Below are positions 34,110 to 42,730 of a DNA stretch of 42,824 nt, piece after piece. The stretch lies in contig JANQIP010000108.1 in assembly GCA_028282095.1 (NCBI GenBank), positions 1 through 42,824 on the forward strand, in the 5' to 3' direction. Position 1 is the first letter of the stretch; each line of letters begins with the position of its first letter. The DNA comes from Xanthobacteraceae bacterium (GTDB lineage: Bacteria; Pseudomonadota; Alphaproteobacteria; Rhizobiales; Xanthobacteraceae). Position numbers and translations under genes: made by a program. The notes below the pieces were generated by a model. The model worked only from the letters and a program-made list of their open reading frames with translations, had not been told where the DNA came from and did no database searches.

Positions 34110-34414
34110 CTGCCTGACATTGAAGAAGGACACCTGTCTGGCGCAGGCTGTCGGCGGCTGCAGCGCCCGCTCCTCCTCCCCAGTTTCGGCGAAATCGGCT
34201 ATGTTCACGGTGAAAACGAGTTTTTCAGCAGCCTGCTCGCGCGCGATGGCTTAAGGTTGAACCGATCGCGCGTTAGAGCATGATCCCGAAAAGTTGGCAG
34301 ACTTTTCGGACAAGATCATGCGACATAACAAAGAGAAAGAGCGCGCGATCGATTCAACCTGAATGGATCATGCTCTAGTACCTTCCAATCGGTCCACGAC
34401 ATCGGCATATGCGG
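34110..34414. repeat. Intergenic region with repeat A between two D elements
   Basis: The first ~140 bases hold no recognisable gene. D-type sequence (GGTTGAACCGATCGCGC, about 34254-34272) precedes a full copy of A (34276-34323, inverted relative to the 25482 copy), and a second D (GCGCGCGATCGATTCAACC, about 34342-34360) follows it. The unit marks the end of the accessory region. Confidence 0.7.
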
Positions 34415-35890
34415 TCATTGCAGGTCGGCGCGTTCGACCCAGACCGATTTGGTCTTGAGATACTTCTGGTATCCTGCGCGACCCATGTCTTTTCCGAAAC
34501 CGGACCGCCGGACCCCGCCAAAGGGGCTGGTCATATCCGCCGCCCTCCCCCAGTGATTGATCCAGATAGTTCCGCTGTCGAGCTGATCGGCTGCGGCCAG
34601 GGCGGCGTTGAGATTGCTGGTGTAAACCGACGCAGCGAGCCCGAAATCCGGGTGGTTTGCCTTGGCGATGCCCTCCTCGAATCGCTCGAACGTGTCGAGG
34701 AGAAGCACCGGACCGAATATCTCTTCGCGATAGGCGACATTGTCGACGTCAGCCGATTGCAGGATCGTTGGTTGGAAGAAGCAACGGCGCTCGGCGTCGG
34801 CAAGCGGTTCGCCGCCCCGCAGCAATTTCGCCCCCTGGCTCAGAGCCGTCGCCACAATCTGTTCAATGCGTGCCAATTGGGCCGGACTGATGATGGGCGG
34901 CAGGCTCACTTCCTGCCAGGTCGGCCCCGCGACGAGCCTGTCCATGCGCTGCTCGATCCGCGCCAGAAGCTTGTCGCGAACGGGGGCCTGAACGATCAGG
35001 CGGGACCCGGCAAAACAGACCTGGCCGCTGTTATATGTGATGCCGCGGACGATCAGGTCCGCGACATGATCGAGGTTGTCGGCGTCGGCAAAGACGAGCT
35101 GGGCGCCCTTGCCGCCCAGTTCCAGACTGACCGGTTTCAGCCCATGAGCCGCCGCCTCGGCCATAACCAGGGCGCCGGTTGCGGTCGAACCGGTAAAGGA
35201 TACGGTGTCGACGCCGGGATGGCGGACGAGGGCCTGGCCAGTGCCCCCGTCACCGGGAAGAATGTTGAACAGCCCCTCCGGCAGACCGGCCTCGACGCCC
35301 AGCTCGGCCACGCGCAGGATGGAGAATGGTGTCATTTCGGACGGCTTGAGCACAACCGCATTGCCCGCCGCAAGTGCCGGCGCAAACTTCCAGGCGCTCA
35401 AGATCAGAGGAAAGTTCCACGGCGCGATCGCTGCGACAACGCCGTAGGGCATATCCCTCGTGTAGGAAAGCTGGCGGTGGGGTGTGGCCGTCACCGCGCT
35501 TTCATGGGTTTCCGCATAAGCCGCGAACAGGCGCAGCGCCATGCCGACGACACGGACATCGCGGGCCGTCGCTTCGTGATAGGGCCGCGATCCCAGGAGG
35601 GCTTCGAGGGTTGCGATCTCCTCAAGATGGGCGTCGACCAGGTCGGCCCAGCGATGCAAGACCTGTGCGCGGTCACGCGGCCCGCATGCAGCCCATCCGC
35701 TTGCTTTGGCCGCCGTGGACGCCAGTGAGACGGAGCGGTCGACGTCGTCGGTCGAGGCCGACTGCTCCTCGAAGACAATGTCTGGCGCCGAGGGGCTGCG
35801 CAGTTCCAACGGTGCGCCACGCATCCGCTGGTAATGTCCGCCGATGAAACCACCTCGTGGAGGCGAGACCGTTTTGATGTCGAATGACAT
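34415..35890 (-). CDS. NAD-dependent aldehyde dehydrogenase (betaine/aminoaldehyde type)
   Basis: A 491-residue ALDH-superfamily enzyme that oxidises an aldehyde to the acid. Motifs: GVVAAIAPWNFPLILSAWK, LKPSEMTPFSIL, FTGSTATGALVM, SLELGGKGAQLV (general base Glu), NSGQVCFAGSRLIV (catalytic Cys) and the C-terminal PFGGVRRSGFGKDMGRAGYQKYLKTKSVW. ATG 35890 has GGGGGGAC upstream and begins near the usual family start; the frame back to 36004 runs through the operator palindromes. Divergent from the SDR gene at 36218 with three operator-like repeats between them. Its acid product could be the substrate of the acyl-CoA synthetase at 39701. Confidence 0.9.
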   Translation of the reverse strand: MSFDIKTVSPPRGGFIGGHYQRMRGAPLELRSPSAPDIVFEEQSASTDDVDRSVSLASTAAKASGWAACGPRDRAQVLHRWADLVDAHLEEIATLEALLGSRPYHEATARDVRVVGMALRLFAAYAETHESAVTATPHRQLSYTRDMPYGVVAAIAPWNFPLILSAWKFAPALAAGNAVVLKPSEMTPFSILRVAELGVEAGLPEGLFNILPGDGGTGQALVRHPGVDTVSFTGSTATGALVMAEAAAHGLKPVSLELGGKGAQLVFADADNLDHVADLIVRGITYNSGQVCFAGSRLIVQAPVRDKLLARIEQRMDRLVAGPTWQEVSLPPIISPAQLARIEQIVATALSQGAKLLRGGEPLADAERRCFFQPTILQSADVDNVAYREEIFGPVLLLDTFERFEEGIAKANHPDFGLAASVYTSNLNAALAAADQLDSGTIWINHWGRAADMTSPFGGVRRSGFGKDMGRAGYQKYLKTKSVWVERADLQ

Positions 35891-35950
35891 ATGTCCCCCC
35901 GCCACAGCCCCTTTCGGCTCCGCGGTTGCCGCCGAGACACGCAAAGGCAT

Positions 35951-36060
35951 TGTGAGAATGATCGTTCTCACAAAGCATATTGAAGAATAAATATTCTGTG
36001 TCAAGAATGCCCAGGTTCATTTTTGCGCTTGACTATACTCTGTTGAGAATATTTATTCTC
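35951..36060. promoter_or_regulatory. Three 16-bp operator palindromes in a divergent promoter
   Basis: Three copies of one frame: GAGAATGATCGTTCTC (35954-35969, arms extending to TGTGAGAA and TTCTCACA), AAGAATAAATATTCTG (35983-35998) and GAGAATATTTATTCTC (36045-36060, perfect 7-bp arms). Shared pattern: RAGAAT, five variable bases, TTCTS. The third overlaps a likely promoter for the plus-strand SDR (TTGACT at 36029-36034, 17 bases, TTTATT). The binding protein is unknown; the arms differ from the MarR-type palindromes at 38943 and 41299. Confidence 0.7.
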
Positions 36061-36217
36061 TAATAAGAATGAGGAAGCCTTGAACGCGATGCGGCTGTCC
36101 GAAGCCAGGTGACGGCCGTGGCGCAGCGCCATTTCCGACTGGGCCGGTGTCCATCGCAGATCGGCGGCCATCCGATGCTTGTCCCGAAAACACCCCGGCT
36201 TTCAAAAAGGTTGAACG

Positions 36218-37102
36218 ATGAACGACGTTCTTGGAAATGCCGGTGAGCAGCAGGGCGCAAGCTGGTTCGCGCCGGACTTGTTGAGTGGCCGTTATGTGCT
36301 GATCACCGGCGGGGCAACCGGGCTTGGCCGCGCCATGGCCGAGAGCTTCGCCGCCCTTGGCGCCGACATTGCGCTTTGTGGCCGTCGCGAGCCGCTCCTG
36401 GAACAGGCCGCCGACGAGTTGCGCGGACGCCATGGCTGCCGCGTGGTCTGGCGGGGCTGCGATCTGCGTCAGGCCGATGCCGTGGCGGATATGATGACCT
36501 ATGTCTTCGCCGAGAGGCCGCTCGACATCCTGGTCAATAACGCAGCGGCGAATTTCATCGCCCGGGCGGAAACGCTCTCCAGCCGCGCCCGGGACGCCGT
36601 GTTCGACATTACGATGAAGGGAACCGCGAATTGCACCTTCGAGGCCGGAAAGCGCTGGATCGAAGCGCAGCGTGGCGGAACGGTTCTATCCATCGTGACA
36701 AGCTATGCTTGGCACGGGTCTCCCTTCGTCGTGCCGTCGGCCATGGCAAAGGCGGGCGTTCTGGCGATGACCAAGAGCCTGGCCTCCGAATGGGGCCCAA
36801 AGGGAATTCGTCTCAATGCGCTGGCACCAGGGTCTTTTCCGACCGGCGGGGCGTGGGAGCGGTTGGTCCCCAGGCCGGAGCTCGCCGCGCAGCACGAGAC
36901 CAACAACGCGCTCGGGCGGCCGGGCCGCCCCGAAGAAGTTGCTGCGCTCGCGGCTTTTCTGGTGTCCGATGCGTCAGCCTATATCAACGGCGAATGCGTG
37001 ACCATTGATGGCGGACGCTGGCCGCATATGGCGGGCACCTTCGGATTCCTGCACGCGCTCGACGATCAGGACTGGAACGCCATACGCCAGAAAGGACGAT
37101 GA
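36218..37102 (+). CDS. SDR oxidoreductase, 2,4-dienoyl-CoA reductase-like
   Basis: A 294-residue NADP-type short-chain dehydrogenase. Cofactor motif LITGGATGLGRAMAES, CDLRQADAV, ILVNNAAANF, and the active-site segment PSAMAKAGVLAMTKSLASEWGPKGIRLNALAPGSFPT. The Ser-x-x-x-Lys in place of Tyr-x-x-x-Lys, together with the C-terminal AFLVSDASAYINGECVTIDGG, is the pattern of the 2,4-dienoyl-CoA reductase branch, which removes double bonds during breakdown of unsaturated acyl-CoA. ATG 36218 follows AAAAAGG. Controlled by the divergent promoter at 35951-36060. Confidence 0.85.
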   Translation: MNDVLGNAGEQQGASWFAPDLLSGRYVLITGGATGLGRAMAESFAALGADIALCGRREPLLEQAADELRGRHGCRVVWRGCDLRQADAVADMMTYVFAERPLDILVNNAAANFIARAETLSSRARDAVFDITMKGTANCTFEAGKRWIEAQRGGTVLSIVTSYAWHGSPFVVPSAMAKAGVLAMTKSLASEWGPKGIRLNALAPGSFPTGGAWERLVPRPELAAQHETNNALGRPGRPEEVAALAAFLVSDASAYINGECVTIDGGRWPHMAGTFGFLHALDDQDWNAIRQKGR

Positions 37103-37137
37103 CCTGTAGACCACTGCGACGGCGAAGGCCCGCGCTA

Positions 37138-37239
37138 GAGCATGATCCCGAAAAGTTGCAGACTTTTCGGACAAGATCATGTGACAAGACAACGGGAAAT
37201 AGAGTGCGTCGATTCAATCAAAATGAATCGCGCTCTAGA
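37138..37239 (+). repeat. Repeat A followed by D
   Basis: GAGCATGATCCCGAAAAG ... CTTTTCGGACAAGATCATG (37138-37183), then TCGATTCAATCAAAATGAATCGCGCTC (about 37209-37236, given here in part: GATTCA arms around AATCAAAA). It lies between the convergent SDR and thiolase genes. Confidence 0.75.
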
Positions 37240-37311
37240 AGACCCCGATTGATGCCGCTCGTGCCGCCGGAAACGAGCATGGTCTTGCCGCGCCCGTCAT
37301 AACATGGCGCG

Positions 37312-38448
37312 TCAGGCGACATTCGACAGCACCACAGTCGCCGCGGCCGAAAACATGCCGCCAACTCCATGCACGACGGAAACCTCCGCGCCGACGATTT
37401 GTGCAGGCGATGTGCCCCGCATCTGCCGCACGCCTTCCTGTAGGGCGTACATGCCGTACATGCCGGAATGCATGTAGCTCAACCCGCCGCCATTGGTGTT
37501 CATCGGCAGCCGTCCGCCCGGCCGCGTATGGCCCTCGGCAACGAAGGCGCCCGCCTCGCCCCGCTCGACGAAGCCCAGGTCCTGCAGCCCGTAGAGCGGC
37601 AGATGGGCAAAGGCATCGTAGATCATCAGATGATCGACGTCGCGATGGCTGATACCGGCTTCGGCAAAAGCCGCCGCACCGGACGCGCGAAAGGCGCGGC
37701 AGGAGGTGAAATCCTCCATCCAGGTGATTGCCGGGCTTTCGACGGCCTCGCCGGTGCCACGGATATAGACGGGGCGCGCGGGGAAATCGTCGGCGCGGTC
37801 GGCGGCGGCTAGAACCAACGCGCCGCCGCCGTCGGAAACCAGGCAGCACATCAGCTTGCGGAACGGGTAGGCGACCATGCGCGAGGCGAGCACCTGATCG
37901 ACCGTCACCGGGTCGCGCGCGGTGGCGCGCGGGTGCATCGCCGCCCATTCGCGCTGGACAACGGCGACCATGGCGAGCTGCTCTTCGCTCACGTTGCAAT
38001 CCTTCATGAAGCGCATCGCAGGCAGGGTGAATTTGGTCGCCGGAACCGTTGCGCCGAACGGGACCTCGAACTGCAGACTGAACTGGGACGGGAAGATCGG
38101 CCGATGGGTGCGGTGGCCGCTGCGCCCGCTTTCGCCATGGGTGATCAAGACCGTGCGGCAAAGCCCCGCCTCGATCGCCGCGGCCGCGTGGCGGACATGA
38201 GTGATGAACGAGCAGCCGCCGACGGAGGTTCCGTCGGTCCATACCGGTTCGAGCCCAAGGTAGTGTGCGATCTCGGCCGGGTCGTGACCGGCGGTGGCAA
38301 GGCCGTCGATATCGGCGGGCGAAAGCTCACAATCGGCGAGCGCGTTGAGTGCTGCATCGGCATGCAGCGCCACCTGTCCCAGCTCAGGCACCCTCCCCAT
38401 TCGGGTGCTTTCGGCGGCACCCACGATCGCGATCTTGTTCGCGATCAC
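37312..38448 (-). CDS. Thiolase-like / lipid-transfer protein (SCP-x thiolase family)
   Basis: A 378-residue thiolase-fold protein of the non-specific lipid-transfer branch that works with DUF35 partners in degradative thiolysis or retro-aldol cleavage of acyl-CoA side chains. Features: IAIVGAAES at the start, DGTSVGGCSFITHVRHAAAAI with a Cys near the usual nucleophile position, MIYDAFAHLPLYGLQDLGF, and NTNGGGLSYMHSGMYGMYALQE with the conserved His. The start is GTG 38448, which overlaps the DUF35 stop (GTGA), so the pair is translationally coupled. The open frame runs on to 39537 but crosses the DUF35 gene. The substrate is unknown. Confidence 0.85.
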   Translation of the reverse strand: MIANKIAIVGAAESTRMGRVPELGQVALHADAALNALADCELSPADIDGLATAGHDPAEIAHYLGLEPVWTDGTSVGGCSFITHVRHAAAAIEAGLCRTVLITHGESGRSGHRTHRPIFPSQFSLQFEVPFGATVPATKFTLPAMRFMKDCNVSEEQLAMVAVVQREWAAMHPRATARDPVTVDQVLASRMVAYPFRKLMCCLVSDGGGALVLAAADRADDFPARPVYIRGTGEAVESPAITWMEDFTSCRAFRASGAAAFAEAGISHRDVDHLMIYDAFAHLPLYGLQDLGFVERGEAGAFVAEGHTRPGGRLPMNTNGGGLSYMHSGMYGMYALQEGVRQMRGTSPAQIVGAEVSVVHGVGGMFSAAATVVLSNVA

Positions 38449-38906
38449 GGGGCCGATCTCGCCGGCTCGAACAGCGGCACGGTGGCACCGCCGCGTTCCC
38501 GAAATACGACTTGAAGCGGCATGTCGAGCGCCAGCGCCTTTGATGTCTGCGGGCAGCCGACGATGTTGGTCATCATGCGCGGGCCCTCTTCGAGTTCGAC
38601 AACCGCGATCGAGTATGGCGGCGTGTGACCCGGCGTCGGCACATGACTGATGATGAAGCTGTAAAGCGTCGCCCGGCCCGTGGCGGTGAAGCTCTCGACC
38701 GCCCGGCTGCTGCAGGCCGGGCAGAAGGGGCGCGGCGGGAAATACGCATGCTTGCAGACGGAGCAACGCTGAAGCCGCAACTCGCCGCGCTGCGCGCCCT
38801 GCCAGAAATCGTCCGCCTCCGGAATAGCGAGTGGCTGCGCTGGAGCATCGTGCTGCTGGCCGGCCGGCGAGCCCGGCCGCGTTGGATCTCGTTGCGTGTC
38901 GACCAA
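38445..38906 (-). CDS. DUF35 OB-fold acyl-CoA-associated protein (thiolase partner)
   Basis: A 153-residue protein with a rubredoxin-like zinc ribbon (CSVCKHAYFPPRPFCPAC) and a C-terminal OB fold (GRATLYSFIISHVP, PYSIAVVELEEGPRMMTNIVG). DUF35 proteins bind acyl-CoA and form complexes with thiolase-like partners. The start appears to be TTG 38906 with GAGGCAGG upstream; no in-frame ATG or GTG precedes the zinc ribbon. First gene of the pair; the promoter faces the marR gene. Confidence 0.88.
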   Translation of the reverse strand: MVDTQRDPTRPGSPAGQQHDAPAQPLAIPEADDFWQGAQRGELRLQRCSVCKHAYFPPRPFCPACSSRAVESFTATGRATLYSFIISHVPTPGHTPPYSIAVVELEEGPRMMTNIVGCPQTSKALALDMPLQVVFRERGGATVPLFEPARSAP

Positions 38907-38939
38907 AAGCCTGCCTCATTGGTTGAAGGAAGGGTTGCA

Positions 38940-38979
38940 TTGACATGCTAACTATTAGCATGTGTATTATAAGTATACA
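38940..38979. promoter_or_regulatory. MarR-type operator and promoter
   Basis: A perfect palindrome, arms ACATGCTAA (38943-38951) and TTAGCATGT (38955-38963) around CTA, overlaps TTGACA (38940-38945). A weaker inverted repeat TGTAT/ATACA follows (38963-38979). It sits between the divergent DUF35 and marR genes. A 17-bp relative (13 of 17 identical) is at 41299-41315. Confidence 0.75.
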
Positions 38980-39033
38980 ATCTAAATTCCACAGAGTCGT
39001 CGCGGCATGCACGCGGCAGGAGGCACGAAGGTT

Positions 39034-39531
39034 ATGCGGGTCGCCGCCAAATCCGCCCACAGCAGTCCGGTCGAAAACGAGGCCGGGCTGGTCTTTCAGC
39101 ATGTGGCGCGACAGCGCGTCCGCGCGCTGGACACATTGCTGGCGCCGCACGGGCTGACCTCGGCGCAGGTCTATGTTCTGAATTGGCTGTTGCGCAAAGA
39201 CGGACTGACGCAAATCGAATTGGCGCGGCTTTTGGATATCGGCACGGTCGCCGTTAGCGGCATGATCGATCGGCTCGAAACGGCCGACTGGGTCGAGCGC
39301 CGGGCGGACGAGAACGATAGGCGCTCCAAGCGGGTCTTCCTCAAATCCTCCGCCTCCTCCAAGGCACATGTGTTGAGCGAGGCGGCCGCCCGGGTCAACG
39401 AGATGTCTTTCGCAGGTTTGTCGAGCAACGAGGTGGACAAGCTTCTTTCGCTGATGCGTCGCGTGCGCCGAAACCTGCGCGACGCGCTTGAGGAGCAAGC
39501 GGGGGTGAGTGGCGGCGACGTCAGCAAGTAG
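39034..39531 (+). CDS. MarR family transcriptional regulator
   Basis: A 165-residue winged-helix regulator. Helices ARQRVRALDTLLAPHGLTSAQVYVLNWLL lead to the recognition part QIELARLLDIGTVAVSGMIDRLETADWVERRADENDRRSKRVFL, which is the standard MarR motif with the DxRxxR wing. ATG 39034 has AGGAGG ten bases upstream; ATG 39007 has none. It faces the DUF35-thiolase pair and probably represses it and itself through the palindrome at 38943, and the acyl-CoA synthetase/SDR promoter through 41299 (inference). The ligand may be the acid or the CoA ester of the pathway. Confidence 0.9.
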   Translation: MRVAAKSAHSSPVENEAGLVFQHVARQRVRALDTLLAPHGLTSAQVYVLNWLLRKDGLTQIELARLLDIGTVAVSGMIDRLETADWVERRADENDRRSKRVFLKSSASSKAHVLSEAAARVNEMSFAGLSSNEVDKLLSLMRRVRRNLRDALEEQAGVSGGDVSK

Positions 39532-39535
39532 CCCC

Positions 39536-39700
39536 AACTTTTTTGGATCATGCTCGAGAGCGCGATCCGTTCAGTAGTAGGGTGGGCAAAGGCGCGCAAA
39601 GCGCGCCGTGCCCACGCGATCGAGGCAGCGAAATTTCTCATTGTTTGTCGCATGATCTTGTCCGAAAAGTCCGCCAACTTTTCGGGATCATGTTTTGCTT
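39536..39700. repeat. Repeat A copy with decayed second copy
   Basis: A full copy of A at about 39648-39693 (GCATGATCTTGTCCGAAAAG ... CTTTTCGGGATCATG) and a broken one at 39536-39553 (CAACTTTTTTGGATCATGC). It lies between the marR gene and the acyl-CoA synthetase, which converge on it, and may help stop transcription from both sides. Confidence 0.7.
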
Positions 39701-41221
39701 TCAGATCTGCCGGCCGATTCCCTTCCAGTATTGCGCTTTGAGATCGCGCTTGCGAATCTTTCCCGCCGAGTCTCGCGGGAAGTCCTGGCGCAGCTCGATC
39801 AGCCGCGGAATCATGAACGGCGCGATCTTGCCGCGCAGAAAGTCGGCCAGTTCGGCCCTGTCGATACTGTGCCCTTCAACCGGCTGCACGATCGCGGCCA
39901 CGGCCTCGCCGGCCGCGTCGTCGGGGATGCCGAACACGGCGCAGTCGGCGACATGGATATGGGCAAGCAGTGCAGCCTCCACCTGTGCGGGGTAGATATT
40001 GGTGCCATTCGAGATGATCAGATCGCCTTTCCGATCGCTGAGAAACAGATAGCCGTCCTCGTCAAGATACCCCACATCGCCCACGCTCACGAGCTCGCCC
40101 CGACCGGCCTGCTGGCGAGCGCATGGAACGTTCAGATAGGTGAAATCCGGAATGTCGATCCGCCGCCCGAAGATCTCCCCCGCGACGCCGGGCGGGCATG
40201 GCGCACCTTGCTCGTCCAGCACGGCAATCCGCGCGGTTTCGACAGCACGCCCGACCGTGCCCGGCTTCGCCAAAGCGTCCGCGCTGGAGGCGAAGGTAAG
40301 CGCGCTGGTCTCGGTCGAACCGTAATACTCGTATATTATCGGCCCCCACCAATCGATCATCTCGGCTTTGAGCGCCGGCGGACAAGGCGCCCCGGCGACC
40401 ACCACATGCCGTAGGCTGGACAGGTCGAAATGCTCGCGCATATCGGTCGGCAACCTTATCAGGCGCTGCAACATTGCCGGCACCATAAAGCTTGTGGTGA
40501 CGCCATAGGCTTCGATGAGGACGAGTGTCTGTTCGGCGTCAAAGCGCGCGGGCAATACGAGTGTGCCGCCGGCGCGGAAAGTGCCGGTGCAGAAACGGTT
40601 GGAGGCGGAGTGGTAGAGCGGTGTGGCAAGCATCGTGCGCATGCCGGGCTCGAAGAAAGCGTCGTAGGCGACGGCCGCCGGCCGGGCTGCGCCGAGCCTC
40701 AAAACGCCCTTCGGCTTGCCGGTGGTGCCTGACGTGTAGATCAGGGGATAGGTCTCGCTCGCAACGGGTTCGACCAGCGGAGGGTGGGCATCAAGGAACG
40801 CAGCCCAGGCCAGATCCTCCCGCCCGGGGTTGGAGTCGGCCGGGTCGAGCCGATAAGCGGCGACGATCTCCGCAGGGGTGGGCACGACGATCACGTGCAG
40901 CTTTGCGCGAAGGTCCTCGGGAAATCCGTCTCGGACCGCAGCCCAAAGATCGGCATGTGCGATGATAATCGAGGCGGCACTGTCGGTCAGAAGATAGGCG
41001 ATCTCGCCGGCCGTGAAATGCCAGTTGATCGGGAGCGCGACCGCGCCCGCCTGCCTGACTGCCTCACTTGCCGTAAGAAAAACGGCGTCATTGCGCATCA
41101 GTAGCGCGACCCGCGCCCCCGTTGCTCCGAGTGCCACAAGCCCGGCGGCGGCTTGCGATGCAGCCTGTGCGATTTCGGGAGCCGTGTAGCGGGTCCCGGC
41201 AAAGATCACGTCTCCGGTCAT
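39701..41221 (-). CDS. Acyl-CoA synthetase (AMP-binding, class I adenylate-forming)
   Basis: A 506-residue enzyme that activates a carboxylic acid to the CoA thioester with ATP. P-loop YTSGTTGKPKGVLRLG, adenine motif YYGSTETSALTF, hinge YLFLSDRKGDLIISNGTNIYPAQVE and the C-terminal catalytic Lys in FPRDSAGKIRKRDLK are all present. ATG 41221 follows GGGGGGCG. Divergent from the SDR at 41519. Substrate cannot be read; given the dienoyl-CoA reductase, thiolase and SDR it could be a branched or cyclic acid. Confidence 0.9.
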   Translation of the reverse strand: MTGDVIFAGTRYTAPEIAQAASQAAAGLVALGATGARVALLMRNDAVFLTASEAVRQAGAVALPINWHFTAGEIAYLLTDSAASIIIAHADLWAAVRDGFPEDLRAKLHVIVVPTPAEIVAAYRLDPADSNPGREDLAWAAFLDAHPPLVEPVASETYPLIYTSGTTGKPKGVLRLGAARPAAVAYDAFFEPGMRTMLATPLYHSASNRFCTGTFRAGGTLVLPARFDAEQTLVLIEAYGVTTSFMVPAMLQRLIRLPTDMREHFDLSSLRHVVVAGAPCPPALKAEMIDWWGPIIYEYYGSTETSALTFASSADALAKPGTVGRAVETARIAVLDEQGAPCPPGVAGEIFGRRIDIPDFTYLNVPCARQQAGRGELVSVGDVGYLDEDGYLFLSDRKGDLIISNGTNIYPAQVEAALLAHIHVADCAVFGIPDDAAGEAVAAIVQPVEGHSIDRAELADFLRGKIAPFMIPRLIELRQDFPRDSAGKIRKRDLKAQYWKGIGRQI

Positions 41222-41293
41222 CGCCCCCCGGTCAAGCGCCGGTGAAATTCGGCAGCCGTTTCGCAGTCACTCCCTTGCTCGACCGAAAAATAA

Positions 41294-41335
41294 TTCGCTT
41301 GCTATCTATTTGCAAGTGCATTAATCGTAAGCGAA
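41294..41335. promoter_or_regulatory. Second MarR-type operator, divergent promoter
   Basis: TTGCTATCTATTTGCAA (41299-41315) matches the 38945-38961 palindrome at 13 of 17 positions, with inverted ends CTTGC/GCAAG. It is nested in a larger inverted repeat, TTCGCTT (41294-41300) and AAGCGAA (41329-41335). It lies between the divergent acyl-CoA synthetase and SDR genes. Confidence 0.6.
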
Positions 41336-41383
41336 CAATTTCGCATGTCTGGACGGGCGCAAGCATGGACGGTGCAGTCGCGA

Positions 41384-41504
41384 GCGTTCCGACTCTGACG
41401 GTCCGATCCCGGACCATCAGCCCGGAACACTAGCTAATTCGTCACTTTGTGATGCGGCACCAACACAATGAGACGAGCTCAAGCGTTGGTGCCACATCAC
41501 TAGC
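41384..41504 (-). repeat. Repeats C and B, third association
   Basis: C (arms CTGACGGTCCG and CGGACCATCAG, about 41396-41420) is followed by B (41449-41504). The pair C-B is in reversed order compared with the modules at 20963 and 25311 and lacks D and A. It directly precedes the SDR start, so it lies in that gene's leader. Confidence 0.8.
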
Positions 41505-41518
41505 AAGGGGGTGGATCC

Positions 41519-42454
41519 ATGGGTGGTGCACGATCGGCTCCAACTGCCTTGCTGGCCGGTCGGAGTGCGGTCGTCACCGGCGCAGGGCGCGGTGTGGGCC
41601 GCGATGTGGCGCTTCGTCTGGCCGCCCATGGCGCGTCCGTTCTGGTGAATGATCTGGGCGCTTCAGCGGTGGGTGACGGCAATGATGCCGGCCCTGCCGC
41701 TGCCGTTGTCGCCGAGATCGAGGAGGCCGGCGGCAACGCGATATCGAATATCGCCAGCGTGACCGAGTTCGCCAACGCCGAAGCCATGGTGGCTCATGCC
41801 GTCGAGTGCTTCGGGCGGCTGGATATCGTCGTCAACAATGCGGGCATTCTGCGCGACGGGATCTTCCATAAGGCGTCCGAAGCCGATTGGGACAGCGTCA
41901 TTGCCGTCCATCTGAAGGGGTCGTTCAATCTCGCCCGTGCCGCAGCCCCGGTTTTCCGGGCGCAAGGCTCAGGCCGCATGATTCACATGACCTCGAATTC
42001 GGGACTGATCGGGAACTACGGCCAGGCCAATTACATCGCCGCCAAGCTCGGTGTGGTCGGCTTGTCGCGCGCTATCGCCCTCGACATGGCGAGGTTCAAC
42101 GTTACGTCCAACGTCATCGCACCTCAAGCATGGAGCCGGCTGATCGGCGTCATCCCCACCGAGACCGACGAGGAACGCGCCCGCGTGGAGCGCTTCAAGC
42201 GCATGACGCCGGATAAGATCGCGCACCTTGTCGTGGCCCTTGCCTCCGATGCCGCGCAACACATCACCGGACAGATTTTCGTTTGCCGTGGCAATGAGAT
42301 CCATTTGATGAGCCAACCGCGTCCGGTGCGCTCCTTCGCCCGCCCCGATGGTTGGGCACCGGAGACCATTCTGGCATCGGTTTTCCCGGCGATGCAGGGC
42401 GCACTGACGCCGCTTGAACGCTCGAACGACGTCTTCGGCTGGGATGCGATCTGA
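41519..42454 (+). CDS. SDR, 3-hydroxyacyl-CoA dehydrogenase-like (MFE-2 type)
   Basis: A 311-residue short-chain dehydrogenase: cofactor motif VVTGAGRGVGRDVALRLA, VLVNDLG, LDIVVNNAGILRDGIFHK, catalytic Ser in HMTSNSG and YxxxK in NYIAAKLGVVGLSRAIALDM. The NDLG and NAGILRD segments are typical of the dehydrogenase unit of multifunctional beta-oxidation enzyme 2 and its bacterial single-domain relatives. The ~50-residue C-terminal extension (MSQPRPVRSFARPDGW) is also seen there. ATG 41519 follows GGGGGTGG. Its promoter is shared with the acyl-CoA synthetase. Confidence 0.87.
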   Translation: MGGARSAPTALLAGRSAVVTGAGRGVGRDVALRLAAHGASVLVNDLGASAVGDGNDAGPAAAVVAEIEEAGGNAISNIASVTEFANAEAMVAHAVECFGRLDIVVNNAGILRDGIFHKASEADWDSVIAVHLKGSFNLARAAAPVFRAQGSGRMIHMTSNSGLIGNYGQANYIAAKLGVVGLSRAIALDMARFNVTSNVIAPQAWSRLIGVIPTETDEERARVERFKRMTPDKIAHLVVALASDAAQHITGQIFVCRGNEIHLMSQPRPVRSFARPDGWAPETILASVFPAMQGALTPLERSNDVFGWDAI

Positions 42455-42529
42455 TACGTCTCGGCGCGATCCCTGGGGACATGCGGCAGGCGCATGGGCG
42501 TGAGGAGTCGACGCGGCACCCTCTCGTCA

Positions 42530-42655
42530 CCTCTCCCCGGCGGGGAGAGGTCGACGCGCGAAGCGCGGCGGGTGAGGGGGCTGGAGATTCCCCGGCGAGC
42601 GCGAACGCCCCTCACCCGCTCGCTGCGCTCGCGACCTCTCCCCAAAGGGGAGAGG
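42530..42655. repeat. Nested inverted repeats after the SDR gene
   Basis: Hairpin CCTCTCCCCG/CGGGGAGAGG (42530-42550), long arms GCGGGTGAGGGG (42568-42579) and CCCCTCACCCGC (42608-42619), then hairpin CCTCTCCCC-AAA-GGGGAGAGG (42635-42655). A REP-like intergenic element similar in plan to that at 9683-9772. It may end transcription of the SDR. Confidence 0.75.
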
Positions 42656-42730
42656 TGAGAGATGGTCCTGACCGGTTAGATAGGTGACAGGATAGACCGA
42701 CGACATGGGTGACCGGTCCAGTGGTCGCTA

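Noticed and set aside
36711..36790. Loss of catalytic Tyr in the SDR at 36218 (SAMAK in place of YxxxK)
   Set aside because: The Ser-x-x-x-Lys pattern is normal for the 2,4-dienoyl-CoA reductase branch, so it is not a defect.
38449..39537. 363-codon upstream extension of the thiolase frame
   Set aside because: It crosses the DUF35 gene and the marR gene in other frames. The GTG at 38448 overlaps the DUF35 stop and gives the normal family start.
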